DNA of 16,371 nt from contig CAYUVK010000114.1 in NCBI GenBank assembly GCA_964448105.1, positions 1 to 16,371 of the forward strand. Direction: 5' to 3'. Below, piece after piece: positions 1-7,175 of this stretch (position 1 is the first letter of the stretch; each line of letters opens with the position of its first letter). This stretch comes from CAVQBP01 sp964448105. GTDB lineage: Bacteria > Bacteroidota > Ignavibacteria > Ignavibacteriales > Ignavibacteriaceae. The notes beneath the pieces are model-generated. The model made no database searches. It was given only the letters and a program-made list of their open reading frames with translations, and was not told the DNA's origin. A program made the position numbers and the translations under genes.

Positions 1-169
1 TGATAGTGTGGTTATACAAGATATTCGAGAAACCGAATCCGGATTTTTTATATTGATGGAGTATATAGAAGATAAGCCCTTGTCGCAGCACATATTGGAA
101 AATGGCCCTTTCAGCATCAAGGATACTATTTCAATTTCAAAGCAGCTTCTTAATACAATTCGTCTTTGA
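1..169 (+). pseudogene. Ser/Thr protein kinase fragment, broken before the catalytic loop
   Basis: The frame beginning at base 2 reads as the middle of a Hanks-type kinase domain. It includes RETESGFF, the hinge-like LMEYIE, and NGPFSIKDT followed by QLLNTI. By hand alignment it matches residues about 71-123 of the intact kinase at 3910-5646 with roughly half the positions identical (RET..G.F, MEY.E.K, GPFS, TI.I..QLLN.I). Directly after QLLNTI, where the paralogue continues toward its HRD catalytic loop, the frame reads Arg-Leu and hits a TGA at 167-169. The HRD, DFG and C-lobe regions are missing, so no active kinase can be made. The 5' part lies outside the window. The sequence then continues as a DcrB-like gene in another frame, so the break is a deletion or assembly junction rather than a point frameshift. 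The fragment is a diverged paralogue of the downstream kinase, not a recent copy. Confidence 0.8.
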
Positions 170-570
170 ACCAGCTTGAAGACTGGGAAGATAAAACGAT
201 ATATACAATTACCGGTCCCGTTACGGATGGAATACAGCATAATGTAATTGTTACACTTGATAAAGAAAATCCTTTTGATACTTTAGAAGAATACGCCGAG
301 TCGCATATAAAAACCCTGGAAAGTGATTTGAAAGGCTGTACTTTATTAAAAAAAGGCGAAACGAAGTTAACTAATGGTACTGAAGCTTATGAAGCTGTTT
401 TTTCCTGGTACCCTTTGGATGAAATAAGAATTTACCAGCATCAGATTTTTGTCCAATTCGAAAAAACCGTATATAAAATTACCGCATCTTTTACAAAAAA
501 AACCCGGAAAACTATTGGTCCGCAGGTTTTAAGAATGATGCTCAGCCTTAATCCGGAAATACAGAAATAA
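166..570 (+). CDS. DcrB/DUF1795-like protein (Eag-chaperone-like family), probably missing its native start
   Basis: A small protein of about 134 residues matching, from memory, the DcrB/DUF1795 fold family. It has an N-terminal W-x-D-K-T-I-Y strand, then ITGPVTDGIQHNVIV, a helix (LEEYAESHIKTLES), a glycyl turn with TKLTNGTEAYEAVF, and paired strands ending in a C-terminal helix. In T6SS bacteria this family includes the Eag chaperones that bind N-terminal membrane segments of effectors; stand-alone versions also occur in Bacteroidota. There is no signal peptide or membrane segment, so it is probably cytoplasmic. The TTG at 166 is only the first formal start. Family members usually have about ten residues before the W-x-D-K-T motif, and here that position is occupied by the end of a kinase fragment. 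The open frame runs back only to about 154, so the true N-terminus was probably lost at the junction and expression is uncertain. The FHA gene follows after 14 bp, suggesting co-transcription. Confidence 0.6.
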   Translation: MNQLEDWEDKTIYTITGPVTDGIQHNVIVTLDKENPFDTLEEYAESHIKTLESDLKGCTLLKKGETKLTNGTEAYEAVFSWYPLDEIRIYQHQIFVQFEKTVYKITASFTKKTRKTIGPQVLRMMLSLNPEIQK

Positions 571-584
571 ATTTATATCGATGC

Positions 585-2078
585 ATGATGTATGATACAA
601 AAATATCGGACGTAAATAATCCGGATTCAAAAGTTGTAAAAGTAAAAATTGTAAAAGGAAATACTTCAAAGAAAGAGTACTTTTTTGATGATTCATTTAC
701 AATCGGAAGATCAGCGGATTGTTCCATTCAAATTAATGAGGGAATTGTCAGCCGTCTACATATTGAAGTATGCCCAGAGAATGGTAAGTGGCAAATCATT
801 GATAAGCAAAGCAGCAACGGAACATTTCTAAACGGGGATAAGATTGACAGAATAGAAATAAAAAATTCTACCTCCGTTGAACTGGGTAAAAATGGGCCCA
901 TTATTCTATTTACTTTTGAAAATCCAAAGGATTTATCCCATCAAGGCATAAAGATTCCTCAGGAGGGGGGATCGGTTACCAGTTATATTCAGCATTACTT
1001 TGATGAGTCAAAAAGTGAAGGGGAGATGGGTGAACATACCCGGATGATGAGGAAAGCTTTCAAAGTTGTAAAGCAAAAACAAACATTAAAGTATAAAAAG
1101 TTAATTATTGCTATCGGTTTAATTGCTGTAACTGCAGCAGCATATTCCATCTATCAGCATATTAAAGAGAGTAAACAAAAACTGTTGGCAGAGAATATTT
1201 TCTATGATATGAAATCTCTGGAACTTGAAATATCAACTTTAAAAGAAAAGCTTGCTAACAGCAGTGATATGGCGACCCGGGATGCCCTGCAAAAATTTGA
1301 TGAAAGACATAAATTACTGGAAAATAGCTATGACAAACTTGTTAATGAACTCGGTGTTTATAATATGAGTGAAGAGGATAAATTAATTATTCAAACCGCA
1401 AGAATTTTCGGTGAATGCGAATTAAATGTACCGAAGGATTTTCTAAATGAAGTAAAAAGTTATATAATAAAGTGGCAATCCAGTGACAGACTACCTAACG
1501 CAATTCAAAGAGCAGATCTAAATAATTATCCGCAGGTAGTAGTTGACAATTTTGTTAAAGAACGTATGGCGCCTCAATTTTTTTACCTTGCTTTACAGGA
1601 AAGCGATTTCAGGGACCAAATAGTTGGACCCGAAACCAGGTATGGTATTGCAAAAGGAATTTGGCAGTTTATACCGCAAACTGCAGTAAAATATGGATTG
1701 GCTATTGGTCCCTTAGCAACTGTTAGGGCATATGACCCTCGTGACGACAGATATAATTTTATAAAAGCAACTACCGCCGCTGCAAAATATATAAATGATA
1801 TTTATAATACCGACGCCCAGGCATCCGGCCTGCTTGTGATAGCTTCTTACAATTGGGGAGAATACAATATAATTAATTTGATAAGAAAAATGCCTGAAAA
1901 TCCGCGTGACAGAAATTTTTGGAATTTGCTTAAAAAATATAAGAATAAGATTCCCAAAGAAACTTATAATTATGTCTTTTATATTATTTCTGCAGCAGTA
2001 ATTGGTGAAAATCCTAAGTTGTTCGGATTTAACTTTGATAATCCTTTAAAAGCTCCCATTCAAAATCTCTATAATTGA
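585..2078 (+). CDS. FHA domain, membrane segment and lytic transglycosylase (SLT/MltD-like) fusion protein
   Basis: A 497-residue protein with three parts. Residues about 17-112 form an FHA phosphothreonine-binding domain showing the family landmarks G41-R42, S56-x-x-H59, N78-G79-T80 and N83-G84. Residues about 171-191 are a single hydrophobic segment (LIIAIGLIAVTAAAYSI) following a basic stretch, so the FHA domain should be cytoplasmic and the rest periplasmic. Residues about 195-255 look like a coiled coil. Residues about 290-497 are a GH23-type lytic transglycosylase: catalytic Glu339 in LQESDF, then G-I-W-Q-F-I-P-Q-T-A from about 358, Y-D-P-R-D-D, and A-S-Y-N-W-G-E at about 420-426. The tail (ETYNYV, NPKLFGF) recalls MltD. 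It would cleave peptidoglycan glycan strands, with the cytoplasmic FHA reading phosphothreonine on a partner, plausibly the nearby kinase. The start could be either of two consecutive ATGs (585 or 588); an ATG at 581 is closed by a stop. There is no clear ribosome site. Confidence 0.88.
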   Translation: MMYDTKISDVNNPDSKVVKVKIVKGNTSKKEYFFDDSFTIGRSADCSIQINEGIVSRLHIEVCPENGKWQIIDKQSSNGTFLNGDKIDRIEIKNSTSVELGKNGPIILFTFENPKDLSHQGIKIPQEGGSVTSYIQHYFDESKSEGEMGEHTRMMRKAFKVVKQKQTLKYKKLIIAIGLIAVTAAAYSIYQHIKESKQKLLAENIFYDMKSLELEISTLKEKLANSSDMATRDALQKFDERHKLLENSYDKLVNELGVYNMSEEDKLIIQTARIFGECELNVPKDFLNEVKSYIIKWQSSDRLPNAIQRADLNNYPQVVVDNFVKERMAPQFFYLALQESDFRDQIVGPETRYGIAKGIWQFIPQTAVKYGLAIGPLATVRAYDPRDDRYNFIKATTAAAKYINDIYNTDAQASGLLVIASYNWGEYNIINLIRKMPENPRDRNFWNLLKKYKNKIPKETYNYVFYIISAAVIGENPKLFGFNFDNPLKAPIQNLYN

Positions 2079-2566
2079 TAATTGGATTTAAATAAACTTT
2101 GTTTTTATTGTAAGGTACTGAGTGGTTACTTGAAAATTCAAATTCGGTTAATAAATACTATAATATAAAAATTATTGATTATCATGGAACTCACCACAAT
2201 CCTTCTCTTTATAAGAAGTATTTAAGAAATCTTATGACTTAATTTTAATATTCTGTCAGCAATAAATATTATTGACTTATTGCCTATAAGTCTCTCTCTT
2301 ATTAAGAATTTTTGTTAAAAGTGTACTTGTCATTTCGACCAACGGGAGAAATCTTTCACTGTGTTTAGATTTCTCAGTTCTAACACTCCTTCCGGCAAAG
2401 CCATTCATCCGGAAGAAATGACATTTTGGATTTTTACATAACCTCATTAAGAGAGATTAAAGTGAGTTAAATAATTTGTACAAAAATAGATATTCACAAA
2501 AGGCAATTTATTCACCGGAATTAAAATTTAAAAGACCTTTCTCTGGAGGGATTAAATTCTTAAAAA
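2079..2566. other. Intergenic spacer carrying a palindromic repeat element
   Basis: This 488-bp AT-rich region between the FHA-transglycosylase and PP2C genes has no credible coding sequence; the longest ATG-led reading I checked closes after about a dozen codons. Its one notable content is the nested inverted-repeat element at 2328-2423, itself flanked by the 9-bp inverted pair 2293-2301 and 2448-2456. A purine-rich GGAGGG lies at 2545-2550, about 16 bases before the PP2C start. A promoter for the PP2C-kinase pair may lie here, but I see no convincing consensus. Confidence 0.6.
2328..2423. repeat. Palindromic element: terminal inverted repeat enclosing two hairpins
   Basis: The 96-bp element is bounded by perfect 9-bp inverted arms, TGTCATTTC (2328-2336) and GAAATGACA (2415-2423). 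Inside are two further perfect palindromes: GAGAAATCT/AGATTTCTC (2346-2354 and 2367-2375, 12-nt loop) and CTTCCGG/CCGGAAG (2389-2395 and 2409-2415, 13-nt loop). As single strand it could fold into a three-way clover shape. Similar TGTCATTTCGA...GAGAAATCT repeats are, from general familiarity, dispersed in Bacteroidota-group genomes as REP- or MITE-like units; that cannot be confirmed here because only one copy is in the window. It carries no coding capacity. Confidence 0.75.
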
Positions 2567-3835
2567 ATGCCTGAAAAAGAAAAATTAACATTTTCATATT
2601 TTGGTAATTCAGATATTGGTTTAATTAGAATTGAAAACCAGGACAGTTTTGGAAAATTTCCTCAAAATGATTTTAACCTGTATTCTGAAAAAGGAGAGCT
2701 ATTCATAGTCGCAGACGGAATGGGAGGACATGTAGGCGGTAAAGAAGCAAGCAGCATCGCAGTCGATACTATTCAGAATGTATATTTTAACAGCTCATCA
2801 GATTCATTGTCTTCTTTAAAGGAAGCGATAGAAAAAGCTAATAGTAATATTTATAAGAAATCCGAAGGTTCTAAACAGTTCACAGGAATGGGGACAACCT
2901 GTACGGTATTACTCTTAAAAGAAAACAAAGGTTTAATTGCTCATATAGGGGATTCAAGAATTTATTTGATTGAAAACAATTCATCCAGGAAAATTGAACA
3001 GTTAACTGAAGACCATACAAAAGTACACGAAATGATAAAAGAAGGAGTACTAACAGAGAAAGAAGCAGAAATTTACCCTTCCAAGTCTGTACTTTTACGG
3101 GCATTAGGAGTGGAACAGAATGTTAATGTTGATTTTAAAAGCATTACAATAAAAGAAGGTCAAAGTTATATTTTATGTTCGGATGGTCTAGCCAACGTGA
3201 CAAAGGATGAGATACAACAAATAGTCACAGCAAGTTCCCCAGAAGATTCGTGCCGACAACTAATAAATTTAGCTAATGAAAGAGGCGGAAAAGATAATGT
3301 AACGGTTATGGTTATTAAAATCGGTTCTTATAAATATTCTGGTACAAATCACCATGCTGCAACACCAGCGAAGAGAAAGAATTATTTTCGGTCAATTCTA
3401 TTAATAATATTTTTTTTATTAATAGTTGCAGCCGGAATACAATATAGCACCTATCTTATGGGGTTATTCAAATTTGACAAAAATGAAAAAATAACAAATG
3501 ATGAAAATGCATCTCGACAAAATGATAATAATACAGAAGAGACAGATTCTATAAGCATACTAAAGGCACAAGCCGATCTCTTATATAAGAACGAGAAATT
3601 AAGCGACGCTTTAATCCTTTATAAAAAAATTTTAAGTAATGAACCGATGCATTTGGGCGCTCTTCAGGGAATTAATAATATTGCTGCATCATATTTAATC
3701 AAAGCAGAAAAATTTAAAAATAAAAATGAGCTTGAAAATGCCCTTAAGTTTTACCGGAAAGCACTGGAAATACAACCGGGAAATCAAAGAATAGAAAAAA
3801 TAATAAATGACTGTGAAGCGAGACTTGGTAAATAA
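2567..3835 (+). CDS. PP2C-family Ser/Thr phosphatase with membrane segment and C-terminal TPRs
   Basis: A 422-residue protein. Residues about 7-252 form a complete PP2C (PPM) domain with its metal-binding and structural motifs: R21-x-x-N-Q-D26, V-A-D50-G51-M-G-G-H, GMGTTCTVLL, H-I-G-D-S-R-I-Y, L-T-E-D-H-T, L-L-R-A-L-G, C-S-D206-G-L and G-G-K-D243-N-V-T. It should be an active Mn/Mg-dependent phosphatase removing phosphate from Ser/Thr. Residues about 275-295 are one strongly hydrophobic segment after basic residues (AKRKNYFR). Residues about 330-420 are helical with two TPR-like units (ADLLYKNEKLSDALILYKKI and the unit ending LKFYRKALEIQPGN). The catalytic domain is predicted cytoplasmic and the TPRs periplasmic, an unusual addition compared with soluble PppA/Stp phosphatases. 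The kinase follows after 74 bp, so the pair likely act on the same substrates. GGAGGG at 2545-2550 is rather far (16 bases) from the ATG. Confidence 0.93.
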   Translation: MPEKEKLTFSYFGNSDIGLIRIENQDSFGKFPQNDFNLYSEKGELFIVADGMGGHVGGKEASSIAVDTIQNVYFNSSSDSLSSLKEAIEKANSNIYKKSEGSKQFTGMGTTCTVLLLKENKGLIAHIGDSRIYLIENNSSRKIEQLTEDHTKVHEMIKEGVLTEKEAEIYPSKSVLLRALGVEQNVNVDFKSITIKEGQSYILCSDGLANVTKDEIQQIVTASSPEDSCRQLINLANERGGKDNVTVMVIKIGSYKYSGTNHHAATPAKRKNYFRSILLIIFFLLIVAAGIQYSTYLMGLFKFDKNEKITNDENASRQNDNNTEETDSISILKAQADLLYKNEKLSDALILYKKILSNEPMHLGALQGINNIAASYLIKAEKFKNKNELENALKFYRKALEIQPGNQRIEKIINDCEARLGK

Positions 3836-3847
3836 AATTCTTACAGG

Positions 3848-3873
3848 CTTTATAATCTTATTGTTTTATAAAG
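3848..3873. repeat. Short AT-rich inverted repeat between phosphatase and kinase genes
   Basis: Perfect 8-bp arms CTTTATAA (3848-3855) and TTATAAAG (3866-3873) flank a 10-base loop in the 74-bp gap upstream of the kinase. The stem is weak and no U-tract follows, so it is a poor intrinsic terminator. It could be an operator or simply chance in AT-rich sequence. Confidence 0.35.
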
Positions 3874-3909
3874 TACAAATATTAAAAAATTAGTTACGGA
3901 TCTTTTAGA

Positions 3910-5646
3910 ATGGATACAATGATCGGACAGATAGTTGATAATTATAAGATTGTTGAAGTAAGAGGCAAAGGCGGAATGGGTGTCGTTTATAAAGCAATTG
4001 ATTTAAATCTTGAAAAAACTGTTGCTTTAAAGATGATTGATCCTTTTTACGCAAGAAATGAAAGTTTTTTGAAACGGTTTAGAACCGAAGCTATAGCTTT
4101 AGCTAAATTGGAAAATAAAAATATTGTTAGTGTATATGCTTTAAGGGAAACAGATAATGGCTTATTTATGGTTATGGAATATGTTGAGGCAAAAACTGTA
4201 TCGGAATGGCTAAAAGAGAAAGGGCCGTTCTCAGTTGATACGACTATTAAAATTGTCAGGCAATTATTAAATGCTATAAATCATGCGCATAGAGTTGGAG
4301 TAATACACCGTGATATAAAGCCAAATAATATTTTATTGTGCGAAGATGGAGCGGTTAAAGTAATGGATTTTGGTTTAGCGAAGTTAATCCAAGAGCATGG
4401 TGAACAAAGCACTATTACTCAAACTGCCGGAACTCTATATTATATGTCGCCCGAACAAATTAAGGGATTAAAAGTTGATAATCGAAGCGATATATATTCG
4501 ATTGGAATGACGATATATGAAATGTTAACCGGCAGAACCCCCTTTGAAAAGGGATCGGGTGAATATAATATTCAAAAACAAATTATAGAGGGGAAAATAG
4601 AATCCCCGGATAAATTTAATCCGGGAATTCCTAAGGCGCTTGTGAAAATTATAATGAAAGCAATAGACAAAAATCCTGATAAAAGATTCCAGGATATAAC
4701 TTCAATGCTTTCAGAACTATATCAATTTGAAACCTCTGAAAAATCTAGTGAAGATAAAACAAGGATAATATCGGATAGAGAACCTATTATGAATGATTTT
4801 GGAAAGAAAAGAAAAAAGATAGTTTTTATTTCTGCTGCTTTATTAATAATTGTAATTTTTTCTGCATATGTAATTTTAATGAAACCTTTCAATAATGAAA
4901 ACGGGAATGTAGTTAATAATATTAAAGGTACTAAGAATATTTCCGATAATAAAAATAATAGCAGCAATAAAAATAATATTAAATTTGCTAAACTCTCTAT
5001 TGATTCCAGTCCTGGCGGTGCAGTTGTCTTAATGGATAATAAACCAGTTGGCAAAACTCCTTTTTATAAAGATTCGTTGGCAGTAAAAAATTATTCAATA
5101 ACATTAAAAATGAAAGGTTACCAGGATTGGTTTGAACCAAAGTACAGAGTGACTTTGGGAGATAACAACATCTTGGCTAATCTAATACCCGTTGACGCTA
5201 AAACTAATTCCATACTGGTTTTAAATGCAGTTCCTTCTGCAGATATTTTTTTAGATAATAAAAAAATTGCATCGAAGACAAGTGAAATTATAAGAAGCAA
5301 TGTCTCAGCCGGTAAACATAATGTTAGGTTTTCAAATTCTAAATATGGTTCAAACCAATTAACATTAAATGTAAATGATAAACAAAGTAAATCTATAACA
5401 TGCTATTTCCGGCAGCAAATTAATATTCAATCTCTTAACATTAATAATGATGCTTTTTGGGGAACAATTTATATAAATGGAACAAATACGGGAAAAACCA
5501 CCCCAGGGGACACTCTTCTCGGACCCGGAATATATAGAATCACAGTTAAGAAGAAAGGTTATAAAACTGTTGAAGAAGATGCAGTATTAAATATCACTCC
5601 AACATTTAAAATGAAGACTCATTCTTTAGTATTTCATTTGAAATAA
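3910..5646 (+). CDS. Transmembrane Ser/Thr protein kinase with three PEGA domains
   Basis: A 578-residue Hanks-type (PknB/Stk-like) kinase. All catalytic elements are present: glycine loop G19-K-G-G-M-G-V-V-Y, ATP-anchoring K41 in VALK, alpha-C E60, H133-R-D135-I-K-P-N-N, D153-F-G, and the activation segment ending GTLYYMSPEQ. A T/S-rich loop (QSTITQTAGT) is a likely autophosphorylation site. Residues about 304-326 form one membrane segment after the basic run KKRKK. An Asn/Lys-rich linker follows, then three PEGA-type beta domains at about 359-425 (SSPGGAVVLMDNKPVGKTP), 431-496 and 502-575 (TIYINGTNTGKTTPGDTLL...YRITVKKKGYKTVEE). PEGA domains are extracytoplasmic and are thought to bind surface proteins or glycans, so this is probably a receptor kinase. 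It lies 74 bp after the PP2C gene and near an FHA protein, a likely eraser and reader of its phosphorylation. It is the intact paralogue of the fragment at 1-169. Confidence 0.95.
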   Translation: MDTMIGQIVDNYKIVEVRGKGGMGVVYKAIDLNLEKTVALKMIDPFYARNESFLKRFRTEAIALAKLENKNIVSVYALRETDNGLFMVMEYVEAKTVSEWLKEKGPFSVDTTIKIVRQLLNAINHAHRVGVIHRDIKPNNILLCEDGAVKVMDFGLAKLIQEHGEQSTITQTAGTLYYMSPEQIKGLKVDNRSDIYSIGMTIYEMLTGRTPFEKGSGEYNIQKQIIEGKIESPDKFNPGIPKALVKIIMKAIDKNPDKRFQDITSMLSELYQFETSEKSSEDKTRIISDREPIMNDFGKKRKKIVFISAALLIIVIFSAYVILMKPFNNENGNVVNNIKGTKNISDNKNNSSNKNNIKFAKLSIDSSPGGAVVLMDNKPVGKTPFYKDSLAVKNYSITLKMKGYQDWFEPKYRVTLGDNNILANLIPVDAKTNSILVLNAVPSADIFLDNKKIASKTSEIIRSNVSAGKHNVRFSNSKYGSNQLTLNVNDKQSKSITCYFRQQINIQSLNINNDAFWGTIYINGTNTGKTTPGDTLLGPGIYRITVKKKGYKTVEEDAVLNITPTFKMKTHSLVFHLK

Positions 5647-5975
5647 TGCTGTACACTTAATAATCTGTAAACTTTTTTTTAATATAAAAGAAGTTTCCGA
5701 CATAATTTGAAATATTGCTAATATTTGAACTTATTCCAGTAGGCCGGTAGACAACAAATGCGTGTGATGCCGAATCTACTGATATGAATTTGTCCTTACG
5801 AAAATAAGGATGAGAATTGATTTCAACGTTTGTTTTCGACAAAAATCGCAATATGAAACTCCCGAATCAGACATGCCTGCGTAAAACCATTTCGTTATGA
5901 TCTTTTCTCATTGTAATTATGTTTTGAAGATAATATCCAAATTAAAAATTAATAATTCATATAGGAGGTTCAATC
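5647..5975. other. Intergenic spacer, possible gene remnant on the minus strand
   Basis: This 329-bp gap separates the kinase from the TPR/CsgG-like gene. On the minus strand an open frame from about 5869 down to 5657 translates to some 70 residues of fairly ordinary composition (for example DSASHAFVVYRPTGISSN). It has no recognised family, no ribosome site and a stop directly upstream, so it may be the tail of a decayed gene or chance. The 3' end of the gap carries the ribosome-binding site for the gene at 5976. No strong terminator was seen after the kinase. Confidence 0.45.
5963..5968 (+). promoter_or_regulatory. Strong Shine-Dalgarno site for the TPR/CsgG-like gene
   Basis: AGGAGG ends seven bases before the ATG at 5976, an almost ideal arrangement. 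It fixes the start codon and stands out because most genes in the window have no visible Shine-Dalgarno sequence, suggesting this protein is made at higher levels than its neighbours. Confidence 0.75.
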
Positions 5976-7001
5976 ATGTTCTACTCCACAAAATTTACAT
6001 CATTAAAATATCATCACATTATTTTAGTAATTTTTATTTCCTTAATTGCTATATCAGCCAGCAAATCGCAGGATGATCTAAAAACAAAATTAAATGAAGC
6101 AGAACAGTATTATAAATCTGCGCAGTTTGATAAAGCTATTGATATTTTAATCCAGCTTTCAACAGATAGTACTAATGAAGAAGTTCAAAAAGATGCACTT
6201 CGTTTTTTAGGAAGAGCATACACAGCTAAAGGTTTATATGATAAGGCAAAAGATGCAATAATGAGATTGTTGGAACTGGAGCCGCCAATAGTTGTGTTTA
6301 ATCCGGATTATGAACCTCCTGTATTTATGAAATTATATTATGAGACACGTAAAAAATATTCCGGTTCATATAAAGTTGAAAGACCAGATCCAGGTATGAA
6401 AACAATGGCGATAATTGATTTTAAAAACCGTTCTGTTGATCACAAACTTCAATACGATCCTATGGAGCAAGGCTTTTCCGATCTTATGATTAATAGGCTA
6501 AATAATTCAACCAATTTAAAAGTCATTGAGAGAGAAAGGATTCAATGGATCCTTAATGAAATAAAATTACAAAACCAATATGATATGGAAGGTGCAGTTA
6601 GATTGGGCAAGCAGCTTGGCGTTCAGACAATACTTCTGGGGAGCTTTATAATAGTAGGCGATCAAATTTGGCTGGGTGCACGTCTTGTAAAAGTAGAAAC
6701 CAGTGAAATTTTATTGACTGATGAAGTAAAAGGAGATCTTGATAATTTCTTTGACCTTGTTGATAAACTCGGAAAGAAAATAGCTGATAATATTAATGTT
6801 ACTTTAAAGAAAGAAACTGCGAAGGAAATATCAGAAGCTCCATCGCTGGATGCTATTATGGCTTATTCTGTTGGATTAAGTTATTTGGAAAAGGAAGATT
6901 ATAGAAACGCATATGACAAATTTGAAGAAGCTTTAAAGATTGATCCGAATTATGAAAAAGCTAAAATAAAAGCTCAAAGCATTGCACCGTTGATTAATTA
7001 G
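5976..7001 (+). CDS. Secreted TPR protein with CsgG/FlgO-like domain
   Basis: A 341-residue protein. Residues 1 to about 30 are a signal peptide (LILVIF-type hydrophobic core, probable cleavage near ISASKSQ). Residues about 35-105 contain a TPR pair (EAEQYYKSAQFDKAIDILIQ, LRFLGRAYTAKGLYDKAKDA). Residues about 140-275 resemble the alpha/beta domain of CsgG/HfaB/FlgO-type envelope proteins: MAIIDFKNRS, a helix with LMINRLNNSTNLKVIERER, QLGVQTILLGSF, and a strand IWLGARLVKVETSEIL. Residues about 300-335 hold a closing TPR (YLEKEDYRNAYDKFEEALKIDPN). It should be periplasmic. The CsgG pore-forming membrane region is not evident, so it is better compared with FlgO-like assembly factors than with the curli pore. 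The next gene encodes a paralogue of the same plan, suggesting the two proteins pair. No enzymatic activity is predicted. The start is fixed by a strong ribosome site. Confidence 0.82.
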   Translation: MFYSTKFTSLKYHHIILVIFISLIAISASKSQDDLKTKLNEAEQYYKSAQFDKAIDILIQLSTDSTNEEVQKDALRFLGRAYTAKGLYDKAKDAIMRLLELEPPIVVFNPDYEPPVFMKLYYETRKKYSGSYKVERPDPGMKTMAIIDFKNRSVDHKLQYDPMEQGFSDLMINRLNNSTNLKVIERERIQWILNEIKLQNQYDMEGAVRLGKQLGVQTILLGSFIIVGDQIWLGARLVKVETSEILLTDEVKGDLDNFFDLVDKLGKKIADNINVTLKKETAKEISEAPSLDAIMAYSVGLSYLEKEDYRNAYDKFEEALKIDPNYEKAKIKAQSIAPLIN

Positions 7002-7022
7002 TTGGATGAATAATCGCAATTT

Positions 7023-7092
7023 TCTTAATCTTTCTCTTAATCTATCCATACAAAATGTGAAATTAAGATTAGGATTAAGAGCAAGATTAAGA
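7023..7092. repeat. Large inverted repeat of GATTAAG units, possible terminator or repeat element
   Basis: Arms 7023-7042 and 7073-7092 are complementary over 20 positions with one mismatch, separated by a 30-base loop. The right half contains repeated ATTAAGATTA/GATTAAG units, so alternative pairings are possible. It lies 21 bp after the stop of the preceding gene, within the 174-bp gap before the lipoprotein gene. It could attenuate read-through or stabilise the upstream transcript, but there is no U-tract. It may equally be a dispersed lineage-specific repeat. Confidence 0.6.
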
Positions 7093-7175
7093 TTCCTACA
7101 TAACATCAGTGTTTAACTCTTCACGAACAAATCATATTTTTAATAATAGATAAAAAACTTAAAAAGTATATCAAA

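Noticed and set aside
4722..5054. Minus-strand open frame of 110 codons
   Set aside because: It is antisense to the kinase membrane segment and Asn-rich linker; the hydrophobic composition is the complement of AT-rich codons.
5976..7001. Calling this gene csgG (curli secretion pore)
   Set aside because: Only the alpha/beta core resembles CsgG; there is no evident lipobox or pore-forming strand region, and no curli genes are nearby.
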